From an uncultured Bacteroidales bacterium (lineage in GTDB: Bacteria > Bacteroidota > Bacteroidia > Bacteroidales > UBA932): a DNA stretch of 64,000 nt. The DNA is taken from contig CAKUYQ010000001.1 in the NCBI GenBank assembly GCA_934717185.1, forward strand, positions 137,694 to 201,693, given 5' to 3'. The position numbers and the translations under genes are program-made. Of this stretch, positions 51,369 through 59,513 are shown in pieces. A model generated the notes under the pieces. The model ran no database searches, was not told where the DNA came from, and saw only the letters and a list, made by a program, of their open reading frames with translations. How positions within the stretch are numbered: the first letter of the stretch is position 1; each line of letters opens with the position of its first letter.

Positions 51369-51935
51369 AACATTACAAAATTTAGTTAATATTTTTATTA
51401 TGGGACATGATTGGAACTACATATGCCTGTAATCGGCTTTAGCTTTGGCTTTAGCTAATTTAATTTTGATAGCTAATGCCGTGTTAGTTTATGGTTTATA
51501 GTTCATAGTTTATAGTTAGTTAATCAACATAAACCTCCTTACCTTCTATACCTTCTATACTTTCTATACTTTCTATACCTTCTATACACTATAAACTCTC
51601 AACTATAAACTCAATTATGGCTAATGCCAACGCCAATGCCAACGCCAAAGAAGGCTTGCGGAAAAGGTCGTTTTAAGTAGATAAGTTTAATCTTGGCGCT
51701 GTTGGAGCTAATTGATATTCACTGTCTTATATATTGAATTGGAAACATTGCGCAATGTACTGAGAATTATTATATTTACAAAATAAAATAACATAAGTCC
51801 TTAGTAAGTTTTTGTTAAAGGAACTTTATAGTACGGATTTTAGAATAGATTTAGATTATTAAGGGAGGTTTTGTTGGGAAAGAAATTATTAGGTTAAGTC
51901 TGAGGAACTTGAGGTAGTGGAATGCCTACTGTAGA
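51369..51935. repeat. Long composite repeat element, copy E1
   Basis: Opens at the lipoprotein's start with ATTACAAAATTTAGTTAATA, then GGACATGATTGGAACTACATA, opposed hexamer arrays (~51430-51465 and ~51616-51650) around TTTATAG and CTTTCTATAC tandem runs. Next come GGCTTGCGGAAAAGG…CGTTTTAAG, TTGGAGCTAATTGATATTCA, AATTATTATATTTACAAAAT and the GGTTAAGTCTGAGG/GGAATGCCTACT end. No intact reading frame. Copies at 56023, 58570 and 63443. Confidence 0.85.
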
Positions 51936-52021
51936 ATAGCGTGATGTCCGTGAGAACGAGTCTTTGGAGTTTAATGTAACATTTTTTCTTGAATTATTCG
52001 CAATTTACCCTAATTATTATG

Positions 52022-52029
52022 TAATTTTG
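52022..52029 (+). promoter_or_regulatory. -7 box (TAATTTTG) of the ImmA/PIN pair; near-leaderless mRNA
   Basis: Exact TAnnTTTG match whose last base is only 8 bp before the ATG at 52038. A TTCG at 51997-52000 stands at -33 spacing. Transcription would begin within a few bases of the start codon. Confidence 0.6.
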
Positions 52030-52037
52030 CACTTGAA

Positions 52038-53147
52038 ATGGCAGAAAGAATAGATATAGGAGCTAATATGCTCGAGTGGGCCATCACTCGTGCGGGCTAT
52101 TCTTTGGCTAGATATTGCGAAGAAAATGAGAAGGTTGCTGCCTGGATTGATGGCGAGAAGAAGCCTACCTTGAAGCAGCTCGAAGAGTTCGCAAGCAAGC
52201 TCCATGTTCCGTTCGGATTTCTTTTTTTAGATACACCACCTGTTGAGCAATCTCCTATCCCTTTTTTTCGTGGGAAAGCCAATAATGGACATCTCGACTT
52301 GAATACCTATGATACGGTTCTTACACTTCAGCGTAGACAGGAATGGTTGTCTAACTATTTGATTGATAATGATTTAAAAAAGTGTGAGTTCGTTGGTATA
52401 CTTAACGGCTGTACTTCTGTGAGTTATATTACTGATACGGTAAGGAATCTTCTTAAAATAGAGAAGACGTGGGCATTCTCTTTTCAAAGATATGAGCAAG
52501 CTGTTAACAAAATCACTGAAATCTTTGAAGAATTAGGTGTTGTTGTTGAGTTTAACGGTGTTGTGGGCAACAATACACATAGACCCATCAATGTTAATGA
52601 ATGTCGTGGTTTCTCTTTAGTAGACAAAGCCGCTCCTTTCATTTTTGTTAATAGTGCTGATAGTAAAACTGCTCAACTATTTACTCTTATCCACGAATTT
52701 GCACATTTACTTCTTGGGGTGAGTTCGGGATATGGCGGTGAGGAAGGCATCAATGATGACGATGTTGAGAAGTTGTGCGATAAAGTTGCAGCAAATTTTC
52801 TCGTGCCTGAAGATGTATTACGCGCAAATTGGGTTACAATTGAAAAGACAGCAAAAAAATTCAAGGTCAGTGGCCTTGTCATAGCTAGGCGTGCAAAAAA
52901 GTTAAAACTGATAACTTCTCAAGAGTTTCAAGATTTCTATAAGGAATACTTGGTTCAATCCGTTGGAGATGATTATAGAAGAAGTGGAGGTGGTGATTTT
53001 CACCTCGTTGTAAAGAAAAGGATAGGTTATACTTTTGCAGTGCATGTCAATAATGCCGTAAAAAGTAATAAATTATCTCAGGTTGAAGCGTACAGGCTTA
53101 CAGGTCTTTATGGTAACACTTATTCAAGTTTCATGTCAAAATTGTAG
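52038..53147 (+). CDS. XRE-ImmA/IrrE metallopeptidase-type antitoxin/regulator
   Basis: 369 aa. The N-terminal HTH region (~8-65) reads MLEWAITRAGYSLARYCEE…GEKKPTLKQLEEFASKL. The ImmA/IrrE peptidase domain (COG2856) has the zinc helix LFTLIHEFAHLLLG with HEFAH and a downstream Glu-rich stretch (GGEEGINDDDVEKLCDKVAANFLVP split around the active site). Such proteins cleave repressors or act as antitoxins. The PIN gene overlaps its stop, the usual two-gene arrangement predicted as a toxin-antitoxin pair. Confidence 0.88.
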   Translation: MAERIDIGANMLEWAITRAGYSLARYCEENEKVAAWIDGEKKPTLKQLEEFASKLHVPFGFLFLDTPPVEQSPIPFFRGKANNGHLDLNTYDTVLTLQRRQEWLSNYLIDNDLKKCEFVGILNGCTSVSYITDTVRNLLKIEKTWAFSFQRYEQAVNKITEIFEELGVVVEFNGVVGNNTHRPINVNECRGFSLVDKAAPFIFVNSADSKTAQLFTLIHEFAHLLLGVSSGYGGEEGINDDDVEKLCDKVAANFLVPEDVLRANWVTIEKTAKKFKVSGLVIARRAKKLKLITSQEFQDFYKEYLVQSVGDDYRRSGGGDFHLVVKKRIGYTFAVHVNNAVKSNKLSQVEAYRLTGLYGNTYSSFMSKL

Positions 53148-53152
53148 TGAGT

Positions 53153-53644
53153 ATGCCATACCTGTTAGATACAAACATATTGATTGAATCGAAATTAAGG
53201 ACTCCATTTGATGTATTCCCCTCCTTTTGGAAAAAACTTAAAGCGGAGATCCTTGCGGGCAATGTGTATACTAGCGAGAAGGTAAAGAATGAGATCCTTA
53301 GGGGTAACGATGGCGATGAGTTAGTAGATTGGATAAATACGTTACCAGACTCTTTCTTCGTAGATTTGGACGCAAGCGTTATGGTAGAGTATGCTAGTGT
53401 CATAAATTATGTGAATGCAAATCAAAATTACCTCGCACCAGCAAAATCTGAATTTGCAAGTGCGGATATTGCGGACGCATTTCTTATTGCAACGGCTTCT
53501 GCTAAGGGAATGTTTCTGGTAACTAATGAAACTAGCGAGCCGCAAAGACGAAACAGAGTAAAGATTCCTGATGTTGCTTTTGCAAAAAATGTGACATGTT
53601 GTTCACTTCTTGATATGTTGAGAGATCTTCATATGTCAATCTAA
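53153..53644 (+). CDS. PIN-domain (DUF4411-type) ribonuclease toxin
   Basis: 163 aa from ATG 53153; GTG at 53147, overlapping the antitoxin stop, is the alternative. PIN features: N-terminal YLLDTNILIE (first Asp), NEILRGND, SADIADAFLIATASAKG (central Asp pair) and VTNETSEPQRRNRVKIPD. PIN toxins cleave RNA with a Mg-bound acidic cluster. Co-expressed with the ImmA/IrrE partner. The region 53645-53845 downstream shows no gene. Confidence 0.85.
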   Translation: MPYLLDTNILIESKLRTPFDVFPSFWKKLKAEILAGNVYTSEKVKNEILRGNDGDELVDWINTLPDSFFVDLDASVMVEYASVINYVNANQNYLAPAKSEFASADIADAFLIATASAKGMFLVTNETSEPQRRNRVKIPDVAFAKNVTCCSLLDMLRDLHMSI

Positions 53645-53845
53645 TATTAGCACTCAAACTGAGTATCAGTATCAGAGGTGGCTGTCTTGCCTACTGGTGA
53701 TGAGCCTTTTAAGATGTATATCATGTCTAATCTATAGAGCATACAAAACATTTCCGGTCTTGTGACCGTTTTACTACTAAAATAGTATATTTTTGTTTCA
53801 TTTTTACAAACCACCAATTTGTTTGGTGCAGTTTGAGAGTCCGAG

Positions 53846-54000
53846 CGGATTGTTAGGGCTCTTGGGCAGGGTAGGTTTTGTGGGGAAGAAAAAGGTTAGG
53901 TTAAGTCTGAAGAATTCAGGGTAGTGGAATGGCTACTTAAGGATTCTTTTTTTGTTTTTTTGCTATTTCGTAGTCTTCGTTTGTGAAGGTGTATGTAAGG
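53846..54000. repeat. Repeat module copy B
   Basis: Begins GGATTGTTAGGGCTCTTGGG, a fragment of the aminotransferase 3' end, then the GGTAGGTTTTGTGGGGAAG linker and lipoprotein 3' end as in module A. Confidence 0.85.
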
Positions 54001-54350
54001 GTGACAAGCCACTTCCTTTTTTCAATAATATTATAGTTTTTTATGTCCCTGGGGTTTCTGTGTTTTGCGAATGAGTTTTGGCCAATTGTGTATTTCCCGT
54101 CAAATGTTATTCTGTATAAAGTAGTGAAAGGGGGGACTGAAGCCGAAGGATTTTGCTCCCATGAGAATGAGTCTCCGGGGGTTAACGTTAATAGCTCAGG
54201 AAATGATGAATAATTATAAGATTTTGTTTCAATCAATATGGTATAATCACTTCCATTGGTTATTGTACACCTGTATTCAACTCTTCTGCATACAGTTCTC
54301 TGACAACAACATAGAACTGTAACCGATAATATCATTAAAATCTTCTTCAT
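53937..54350 (-). CDS. Small lipoprotein, paralogue 2
   Basis: 137 aa, signal MKKILMILSVTVLCCCQ. It matches paralogue 1 along nearly the whole length (GSDYTILIET, LTLTPGDSFSWEQ, FDGKYTI, QNSFAKHRNPRDIKNYN, TYTFTNEDYEIAK). The central loop is diverged (NPSASVPPFTT). It lies directly downstream (1 bp) of the metallopeptidase lipoprotein gene, so both may be co-transcribed. Function unknown. Confidence 0.8.
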   Translation of the reverse strand: MKKILMILSVTVLCCCQRTVCRRVEYRCTITNGSDYTILIETKSYNYSSFPELLTLTPGDSFSWEQNPSASVPPFTTLYRITFDGKYTIGQNSFAKHRNPRDIKNYNIIEKRKWLVTLTYTFTNEDYEIAKKQKKNP

Positions 54351-54351
54351 A

Positions 54352-56022
54352 CTAATAAAATTCTAAAAGGTTATCAACGTCTTGTTCTCTGAATGGTATA
54401 GGCGTTTTGCCTGCTAATGCTTTTAATTTATTCCTAACATCTGTAATTGTTTTTGAACTAAAGGCTATATGTTCTATTAACCTTATATCGGAAATACAGA
54501 TATTATCATTTACATAACTATTTGCCAAGTTGTCTTTTAATAATTTTCCTAGTAATCTTTGATTTGAATTGTCATGAATATCAATGAATAATGGAGTATA
54601 GTCATCCGTATCGCTAAATGAATACCCTATCCAATCCTGCATATTTAAAGAATCCGGATAATTCAATGGCCATGTCCTGTTCATATAGAAATATATATAT
54701 ACTTTAGAGAAAGGGTCTTTTCCGGCCCACTCTTTATAGTCCTCTTTTGTTAATTGGTCCTCTGCGAAGGATGCCCAACTTTCACAGATGATATTCTTGG
54801 TTTTGCCATATATACGTGAATTACTTGCATGGGAAGCATGTCCTAATTCGTGAATTGTAGTAGAGAAAATTTCATGCATTTTCAGTTCCCTCCCTTTGGT
54901 TGATTTAAATATACGTATATCGGGAAGTATTCCACAGGTGAAATTCCTCCAAAAATCACCACTAAACCTCTTATTTTTATTCCTATATGAAATTTTTATT
55001 TTTCTATCATAATTTGGTCTGGAAAAACCGTAAGTGTTTTTATGAAACCACCTGTACGCGGCTCTATGCATGTGTGCGTAACGTATCGTCCTTCCACTTT
55101 CAATGTTAAGGTTCCAGGAATCTTTCATCTTTGGGCCTTTATAGAAAGCTTGCCCAAAAATACCACTCCTAATATCCCAATAATCACCCTCCCATACTAT
55201 GGAATAATTGGCAGGTCTTTTAAATGAGCTTTGGGCTTCAAAATATCCTTGGCGATTGGTATACATTATTTTTGTTGTAAACCAACGTCTGGCTCTCACC
55301 TTAACGCCCTCTAACGGCATAAGCCTATTTAGGGCATCGTCATATACTTGTATTCTGCCGTTGGGATACCATTTATTTTTAGAGCGGGTAGGTATCTCTA
55401 TCTCACCATCGTTATGAGTTATTCTTAAAGCTTCTGTCTCAATCTGATCTATAAAATCTTCTGATAAATATTCATTTCCACTTTTGGTAGCAGTACTTTT
55501 TTCGGGAATGAAGAGATAATCCAATACTTCGTAGTTTACATTTTCGGGTAATTTTTGATCAATTCTTACGGCTGCCCATAGAGTGGGAATTCCGTCATCT
55601 TCAACGGCCGGATCTGAGCATACACCTTCTGATAGGATTTCATAGTCTAAAGGGTAGCTATAGAACTCTACATTTTTAAGTTCTTTTAGAGTTTCAAATT
55701 CGGTGCTATCTTTTGGGCTGAATTTCAAATAAAGGTGTGTGGCTTTTATATCAATATTTGGAGCACCTCCTGTTTTTGTTAAATTATTGTATGCAATACG
55801 CATATTATTAACGGAATACGGGTTTTCTAATTTTTTTCCCAACATCATTACATTTTCATCTTCTGAAATTGTATTATAGCCACGTGTGGAAACAGCCATC
55901 AAAGGTTCTTGTATTTCAACTAAAGTCCATTTATTAGGATCCACTGTTGATGGTTCATTTTTGTCTGCCTTATCGCATGAGGCAAACATAAATAAAAGTA
56001 ACATGTAAACAATCTTCTTCAT
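54352..56022 (-). CDS. Lipoprotein with gluzincin-like HExxH metallopeptidase domain
   Basis: 556 aa. Lipoprotein signal with Cys16 (FMFASC). Residues ~222-285 resemble a carboxypeptidase-regulatory/beta-sandwich domain (GVKVRARRW…YTNRQGYFEAQSSF). The zinc motif HELGH is at 391-395 and a candidate third ligand is E414 in CESWASFAED, the gluzincin pattern. It is probably surface-exposed. Substrate unknown. Followed by the small paralogue 2. Confidence 0.72.
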   Translation of the reverse strand: MKKIVYMLLLFMFASCDKADKNEPSTVDPNKWTLVEIQEPLMAVSTRGYNTISEDENVMMLGKKLENPYSVNNMRIAYNNLTKTGGAPNIDIKATHLYLKFSPKDSTEFETLKELKNVEFYSYPLDYEILSEGVCSDPAVEDDGIPTLWAAVRIDQKLPENVNYEVLDYLFIPEKSTATKSGNEYLSEDFIDQIETEALRITHNDGEIEIPTRSKNKWYPNGRIQVYDDALNRLMPLEGVKVRARRWFTTKIMYTNRQGYFEAQSSFKRPANYSIVWEGDYWDIRSGIFGQAFYKGPKMKDSWNLNIESGRTIRYAHMHRAAYRWFHKNTYGFSRPNYDRKIKISYRNKNKRFSGDFWRNFTCGILPDIRIFKSTKGRELKMHEIFSTTIHELGHASHASNSRIYGKTKNIICESWASFAEDQLTKEDYKEWAGKDPFSKVYIYFYMNRTWPLNYPDSLNMQDWIGYSFSDTDDYTPLFIDIHDNSNQRLLGKLLKDNLANSYVNDNICISDIRLIEHIAFSSKTITDVRNKLKALAGKTPIPFREQDVDNLLEFY

Positions 56023-56420
56023 AACATTACAAAATTTAGTTAATATTTTTATGAGGGAGCATGATTGGAACTGCGTATGCCTGTAATAAACTTTAGCTAA
56101 TTATGTTTATAGTTAAGAGTTTAAAGAAGTTAATTTTTCATCTTTACTCTATAAACTATGCACTTTCAACTATTAACTTTTAATTGGCCTTTGCTTTTGC
56201 TAATTAAGTTTATAGTTAAAAGTTTATAGTCGGTTGATAAGGATAAATAATAAATTCCGCTTTCATTGCTTTCTCTACCCTCTCTACTTTCTTTACACTA
56301 AAAAAGCCAACGCCAACGCTAACGCCAATGCCAAACAGGCTTACGGAAAATGGTATTTTAAGTATGGAAGAATTTGTAGCTATGTGTGAAATAGTTTTTT
56401 AGTTGGTAAGTCGTTTGAGT
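56023..56420. repeat. Composite repeat element, copy E2 (partial)
   Basis: Starts ATTACAAAATTTAGTTAATA, then GATTGGAACTGCGTATGCC, TTTATAGTTAA runs, GGATAAATAATAAATTCC, CTTTCTCTACCCTCTC, the GCCAACGCCAACGCTAACGC array and GGCTTACGGAAAATGG. It lacks the distal half seen in the other copies. Confidence 0.85.
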
Positions 56421-56435
56421 GGTATACTAGTTAAC

Positions 56436-56813
56436 TTAAGGAATGTTATTGTTTATTTGTAGAGCGTAAGAGCCTGTGCTAAAGATGTCTTTTGAAGTCT
56501 TTACATATAGTTTTCCTCCTATGTAAATGGAATGATCCGAATATGTATGCTCAACAACTCCTATTTTCAGCATCCCCTTGTGAAAAGAGTATGGATATAC
56601 ACCTAATTGCTTACTTATTTTTCCATCTTTTCCTATTGCAAAGTGCTCCACTTTATCTGTCCCAAAACAGTAAACGTCTGCTTTGGCGTCTACATGTTCA
56701 GATTCTTTAAATTCGTGTATCCATGTTGTTCCTTTTAATGGATTGATCTCTTTTTTACTGCATGAACAAAAGAGAACGCATACTCCTAATAATAAAATTA
56801 AAATTCTATTCAT
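56436..56813 (-). CDS. Small lipoprotein of unknown function
   Basis: 125 aa. Signal MNRILILLLGVCVLFCSC (lipid Cys at 16 or 18), then KGTTWIHEFKESEHVDAKA, a strand-rich core (CFGTDKVEHFAIGKDGKIS, YPYSFHKGMLKIGVVEH). It reads like a small lipocalin-like META/DUF domain, but I cannot assign a family. Starts 1 bp after the stop of the 540-aa lipoprotein gene, so both are one operon. Confidence 0.65.
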   Translation of the reverse strand: MNRILILLLGVCVLFCSCSKKEINPLKGTTWIHEFKESEHVDAKADVYCFGTDKVEHFAIGKDGKISKQLGVYPYSFHKGMLKIGVVEHTYSDHSIYIGGKLYVKTSKDIFSTGSYALQINNNIP

Positions 56814-56814
56814 G

Positions 56815-58437
56815 TTATCTTATTCCTTGTGTGTAAAATTTATTTGAAATTGGTAATATACTTGTCTCTATAATTCCTCTTCCTTTTCTAATAGGGATAA
56901 TATAGCCGTTAGACAATACCTCTTCTATTGGGTAGTCATTGAAATAATTAAATCTGAATTTATCTATCAATTCATTTTTCTCCGTTATTTTATATGTGGA
57001 GGTTACTTTCTTTGATATTGTATTATTTGATGAAAAATTTCCTGATATTCCTATATTCACTAATTTAGGAAGAATCTTGAAATCTAATCCTGCACCGGCA
57101 TTAGTAAGATATGTTACAGAGTATTCTTCTGTAATTTCTTTAGTTAAGCCGTCATCTGGATTTATCAAGTATACAGTTACTATTTTATCAACCGGGTCTG
57201 TAGTGATATCCCATCTGTCAAATCTTGGATCTTGGTCGTTATCTATTGGATAAAACCATTTTGACTTTATTTGGTTAAAGTCTATGGTATATGTATATTT
57301 TGTACGCCTAAACATTGTTGGATGGCGCCTGGTTTCGTCTATTTTAAGATTAAACAACATATCTGGCTTTGCATAAATCTTAATTCTTTGAGACTCAGGA
57401 TTATCGCATTTAATATTATCTTGTATTTGAAAAACAAAGCAAAATGCTCTTCCTGTCATAATAGAATTTAGAACGTCTTCTCGTGAAAGAGGTGTTTTTT
57501 TATGTTCAACTTTTTCTAAGAATAGAGGTTTGTTGTCTCCTGTTGCTATATAATTTAGTCTGGAAAATGCACTTGAAGAAATCTTAAAACGGAAGATGCA
57601 ATCTGCAATGTCTGTTCGCAATGATTTTGGAGTGTCCTCTATTTTATTAAGTCCATGGTACATTACGTATCTGGTACCTCTTTTCTGTTGCATTGTATTT
57701 CTATATGCTCTTATAAGTTCAGGGTCTATGTTGTTTTCGGGAACCAATCCTTTTTGAGGGTTGTATTTTTCGTTATATTCATCGTACTCATTAGTTGATG
57801 TTTTAGTCACAGGTTTATTATAAGTTGGATTAAAACACTTTGCCACGAATTCGTATGAATCTTTTTCTGAACCGAAGCTACGTGTGATAGTCGTTTTTTG
57901 TAATTTATTATTCTGGCATACAACTAAAGTGTGGAAACCTGGTATCTCTCCACTTGATAGTGTATGTACAATTTCCCCATTTAAGTATAATTTGTCCTTA
58001 AATAATACAGGTAGTTCTTCATTGTCAATATCTAGATCATTTACCTTGATTGGCCCATATTCAGGAAAATAAATATTTAGGAGCGGAATGTTTTTTGAGA
58101 TGGATGAAAGTATATCTCTATTTTCTCCATAATGTAGAATAATCTCTTTGAATGTCTTTTCTCCAATCATTTTGTCCATGACAAATGAATAAAATACATC
58201 ATAGTCATTATCTACTTTTTGTAATGCTTGTTCTTTTATAAAAGAGCGTACATCCTTATTGCTGTAAACAGCTTTTGACAAAGACTTGGCAAATAATTGC
58301 ATTTGCTTGTCTTGATTTGAGATTGTCTCAATAGAGAGAATGTTTTGATCATTAGATGCCTTGTTTATATTTCTGTCTTCTTTTGAACATGAAAACAGCG
58401 CAAAGCACGTTACAATGATTAAATAAAATTTTTTCAT
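56815..58437 (-). CDS. Large lipoprotein of unknown function
   Basis: 540 aa. Signal MKKFYLIIVTCFALFSC (Cys17). Residues ~45-120 form a helical region (MQLFAKSLSKAVYSNKDVR…) of a kind I have seen at the start of many Bacteroidota lipoproteins. The middle and C-terminal parts are beta-rich, ending SNGYIIPIRKGRGIIETS. No catalytic motif seen. First gene of a two-gene minus-strand unit with the 125-aa lipoprotein; copy E3 of the composite element lies upstream. Confidence 0.7.
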   Translation of the reverse strand: MKKFYLIIVTCFALFSCSKEDRNINKASNDQNILSIETISNQDKQMQLFAKSLSKAVYSNKDVRSFIKEQALQKVDNDYDVFYSFVMDKMIGEKTFKEIILHYGENRDILSSISKNIPLLNIYFPEYGPIKVNDLDIDNEELPVLFKDKLYLNGEIVHTLSSGEIPGFHTLVVCQNNKLQKTTITRSFGSEKDSYEFVAKCFNPTYNKPVTKTSTNEYDEYNEKYNPQKGLVPENNIDPELIRAYRNTMQQKRGTRYVMYHGLNKIEDTPKSLRTDIADCIFRFKISSSAFSRLNYIATGDNKPLFLEKVEHKKTPLSREDVLNSIMTGRAFCFVFQIQDNIKCDNPESQRIKIYAKPDMLFNLKIDETRRHPTMFRRTKYTYTIDFNQIKSKWFYPIDNDQDPRFDRWDITTDPVDKIVTVYLINPDDGLTKEITEEYSVTYLTNAGAGLDFKILPKLVNIGISGNFSSNNTISKKVTSTYKITEKNELIDKFRFNYFNDYPIEEVLSNGYIIPIRKGRGIIETSILPISNKFYTQGIR

Positions 58438-58569
58438 GTTATTTATTTTATTAATTAAATGGTAAATACGTTCCTTGTTTAAAAAAACGAAGAAAAATGT
58501 ATTGTTTATGTATTTAATATTAATTAGTTAAGTCTATTTTATGCTTTGTTGTACTATATGTTTGGTTCC

Positions 58570-59060
58570 GAGGACTTTAATTTGTTATGATGGGGCACGA
58601 TTGGAACTGCGTATGCCTGTAATCGGCTTCAGCTAATTAAGTTTATTGTTTATAGTTGAAGGTAGGTTGTTGATAAGGATAAATAATAAATTCCGCTTTC
58701 ATTGCTTTCTCTACCCTCTCTACTTTCTTTACACTAAAAAAGCCAACGCCAACGCTATCGCTAATGCCAATGCCAAACAGGCTTACGGAAAATGGTTGTT
58801 TTAAGCAGGAAAGTATAGTCTTGGTACTGTTGGAGCTAATTGATATTCACTGTTTATTGGGTGAATTGGAAACGCTGCGCAATGTACAAAGAATTATTAT
58901 ATTTACAAAATAAAATAACGGAAGTCTTTAGGAAGTTTTTGTTGAAGGAACTTGAAAGCATGGATTTTAGAATAGATTTAGATTGCAGGTTGAGGTTTTG
59001 TCGGGAAGAAAAGGTTAAGTCTGAAGAGTAGGGGGTAGGGGAATGGCTACTTCTGTTTTT
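58570..59060. repeat. Composite repeat element, copy E3
   Basis: Full-length copy: GATTGGAACTGCGTATGCC, GGATAAATAATAAATTCC, CTTTCTCTACCCTCTC, GCCAACGCCAACGCTATCGC array, GGCTTACGGAAAATGG, TTGGAGCTAATTGATATTCA, TTTACAAAATAAAATAACGG, TTTGTCGGGAAGAAAAGG and GGGGAATGGCTACTTC. A 63-codon frame (58840-59031) is open only in this copy, so coding is unlikely. The remaining part of 58438-59205 is AT-rich spacer. Confidence 0.85.
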
Positions 59061-59205
59061 ATAGCAATAAGGATGATTATGATTTAAGAATGTTTTAGCA
59101 GATGATGGCGTGGGTACTTCTAAAAAAATCAACTAATCTATCTGCATAATGAATTAGATAAAAATGTTTATTTTTGTCTTGTGTAGTTGATAATTAGCAG
59201 GGTTT

Positions 59206-59502
59206 ATGGATATTGACCAATTGAAAGTTGTGTTGAATAGGGCTGAGAATATCGTGATTGAATATAAGTCAGCAAGAGGCGGTTTACCTGGATCTCTTTG
59301 GGAAACGGTTTCCTCGTTTGCAAATACCAATGGAGGTATCATTGTGCTAGGTGTGACTGAAAAGAAAAAAGTTGCAGTGGTGGATGGCCTGTCTGAGAAT
59401 GATGTCATGATATTAAAGAAAAACTTTTGGGATCAGGCAAATAACCAACAGAAGTTGAGTGTCTGTTTTTTAGTGAATCAGATGTACATGAGGAAAAATT
59501 AG
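59206..59502 (+). CDS. AlbA/Schlafen-type DNA-binding domain, N-terminal part of a frame-disrupted gene
   Basis: 98 aa ending at an in-frame TAG. Residues ~10-75 form an AlbA_2 domain (IEYKSARGGLPGSLWETVSSFANTNGGIIVLGV). The homologous sequence continues in the -1 frame from ~59472. The junction is T TTT TTA in the reading frame (59466-59472), a known slippery heptamer shape, so the product may be full length by -1 frameshifting, or the gene may carry a 1-nt deletion. Confidence 0.75.
   Translation: MDIDQLKVVLNRAENIVIEYKSARGGLPGSLWETVSSFANTNGGIIVLGVTEKKKVAVVDGLSENDVMILKKNFWDQANNQQKLSVCFLVNQMYMRKN
59466..59472 (+). other. Slippery heptamer T-TTT-TTA at the frame junction
   Basis: Zero-frame codons TGT TTT TTA; a -1 slip continues at AGT GAA TCA (Ser-Glu-Ser), exactly the frame that encodes the missing AlbA/RecG-like middle. 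I see no strong downstream stem-loop. Confidence 0.5.
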
Positions 59503-59513
59503 AGAATGGCTGG

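Noticed and set aside
58840..59031. 63-codon open frame in composite element E3
   Set aside because: The equivalent sequence in copies E1 and E4 has in-frame stops, so it is not a conserved gene.
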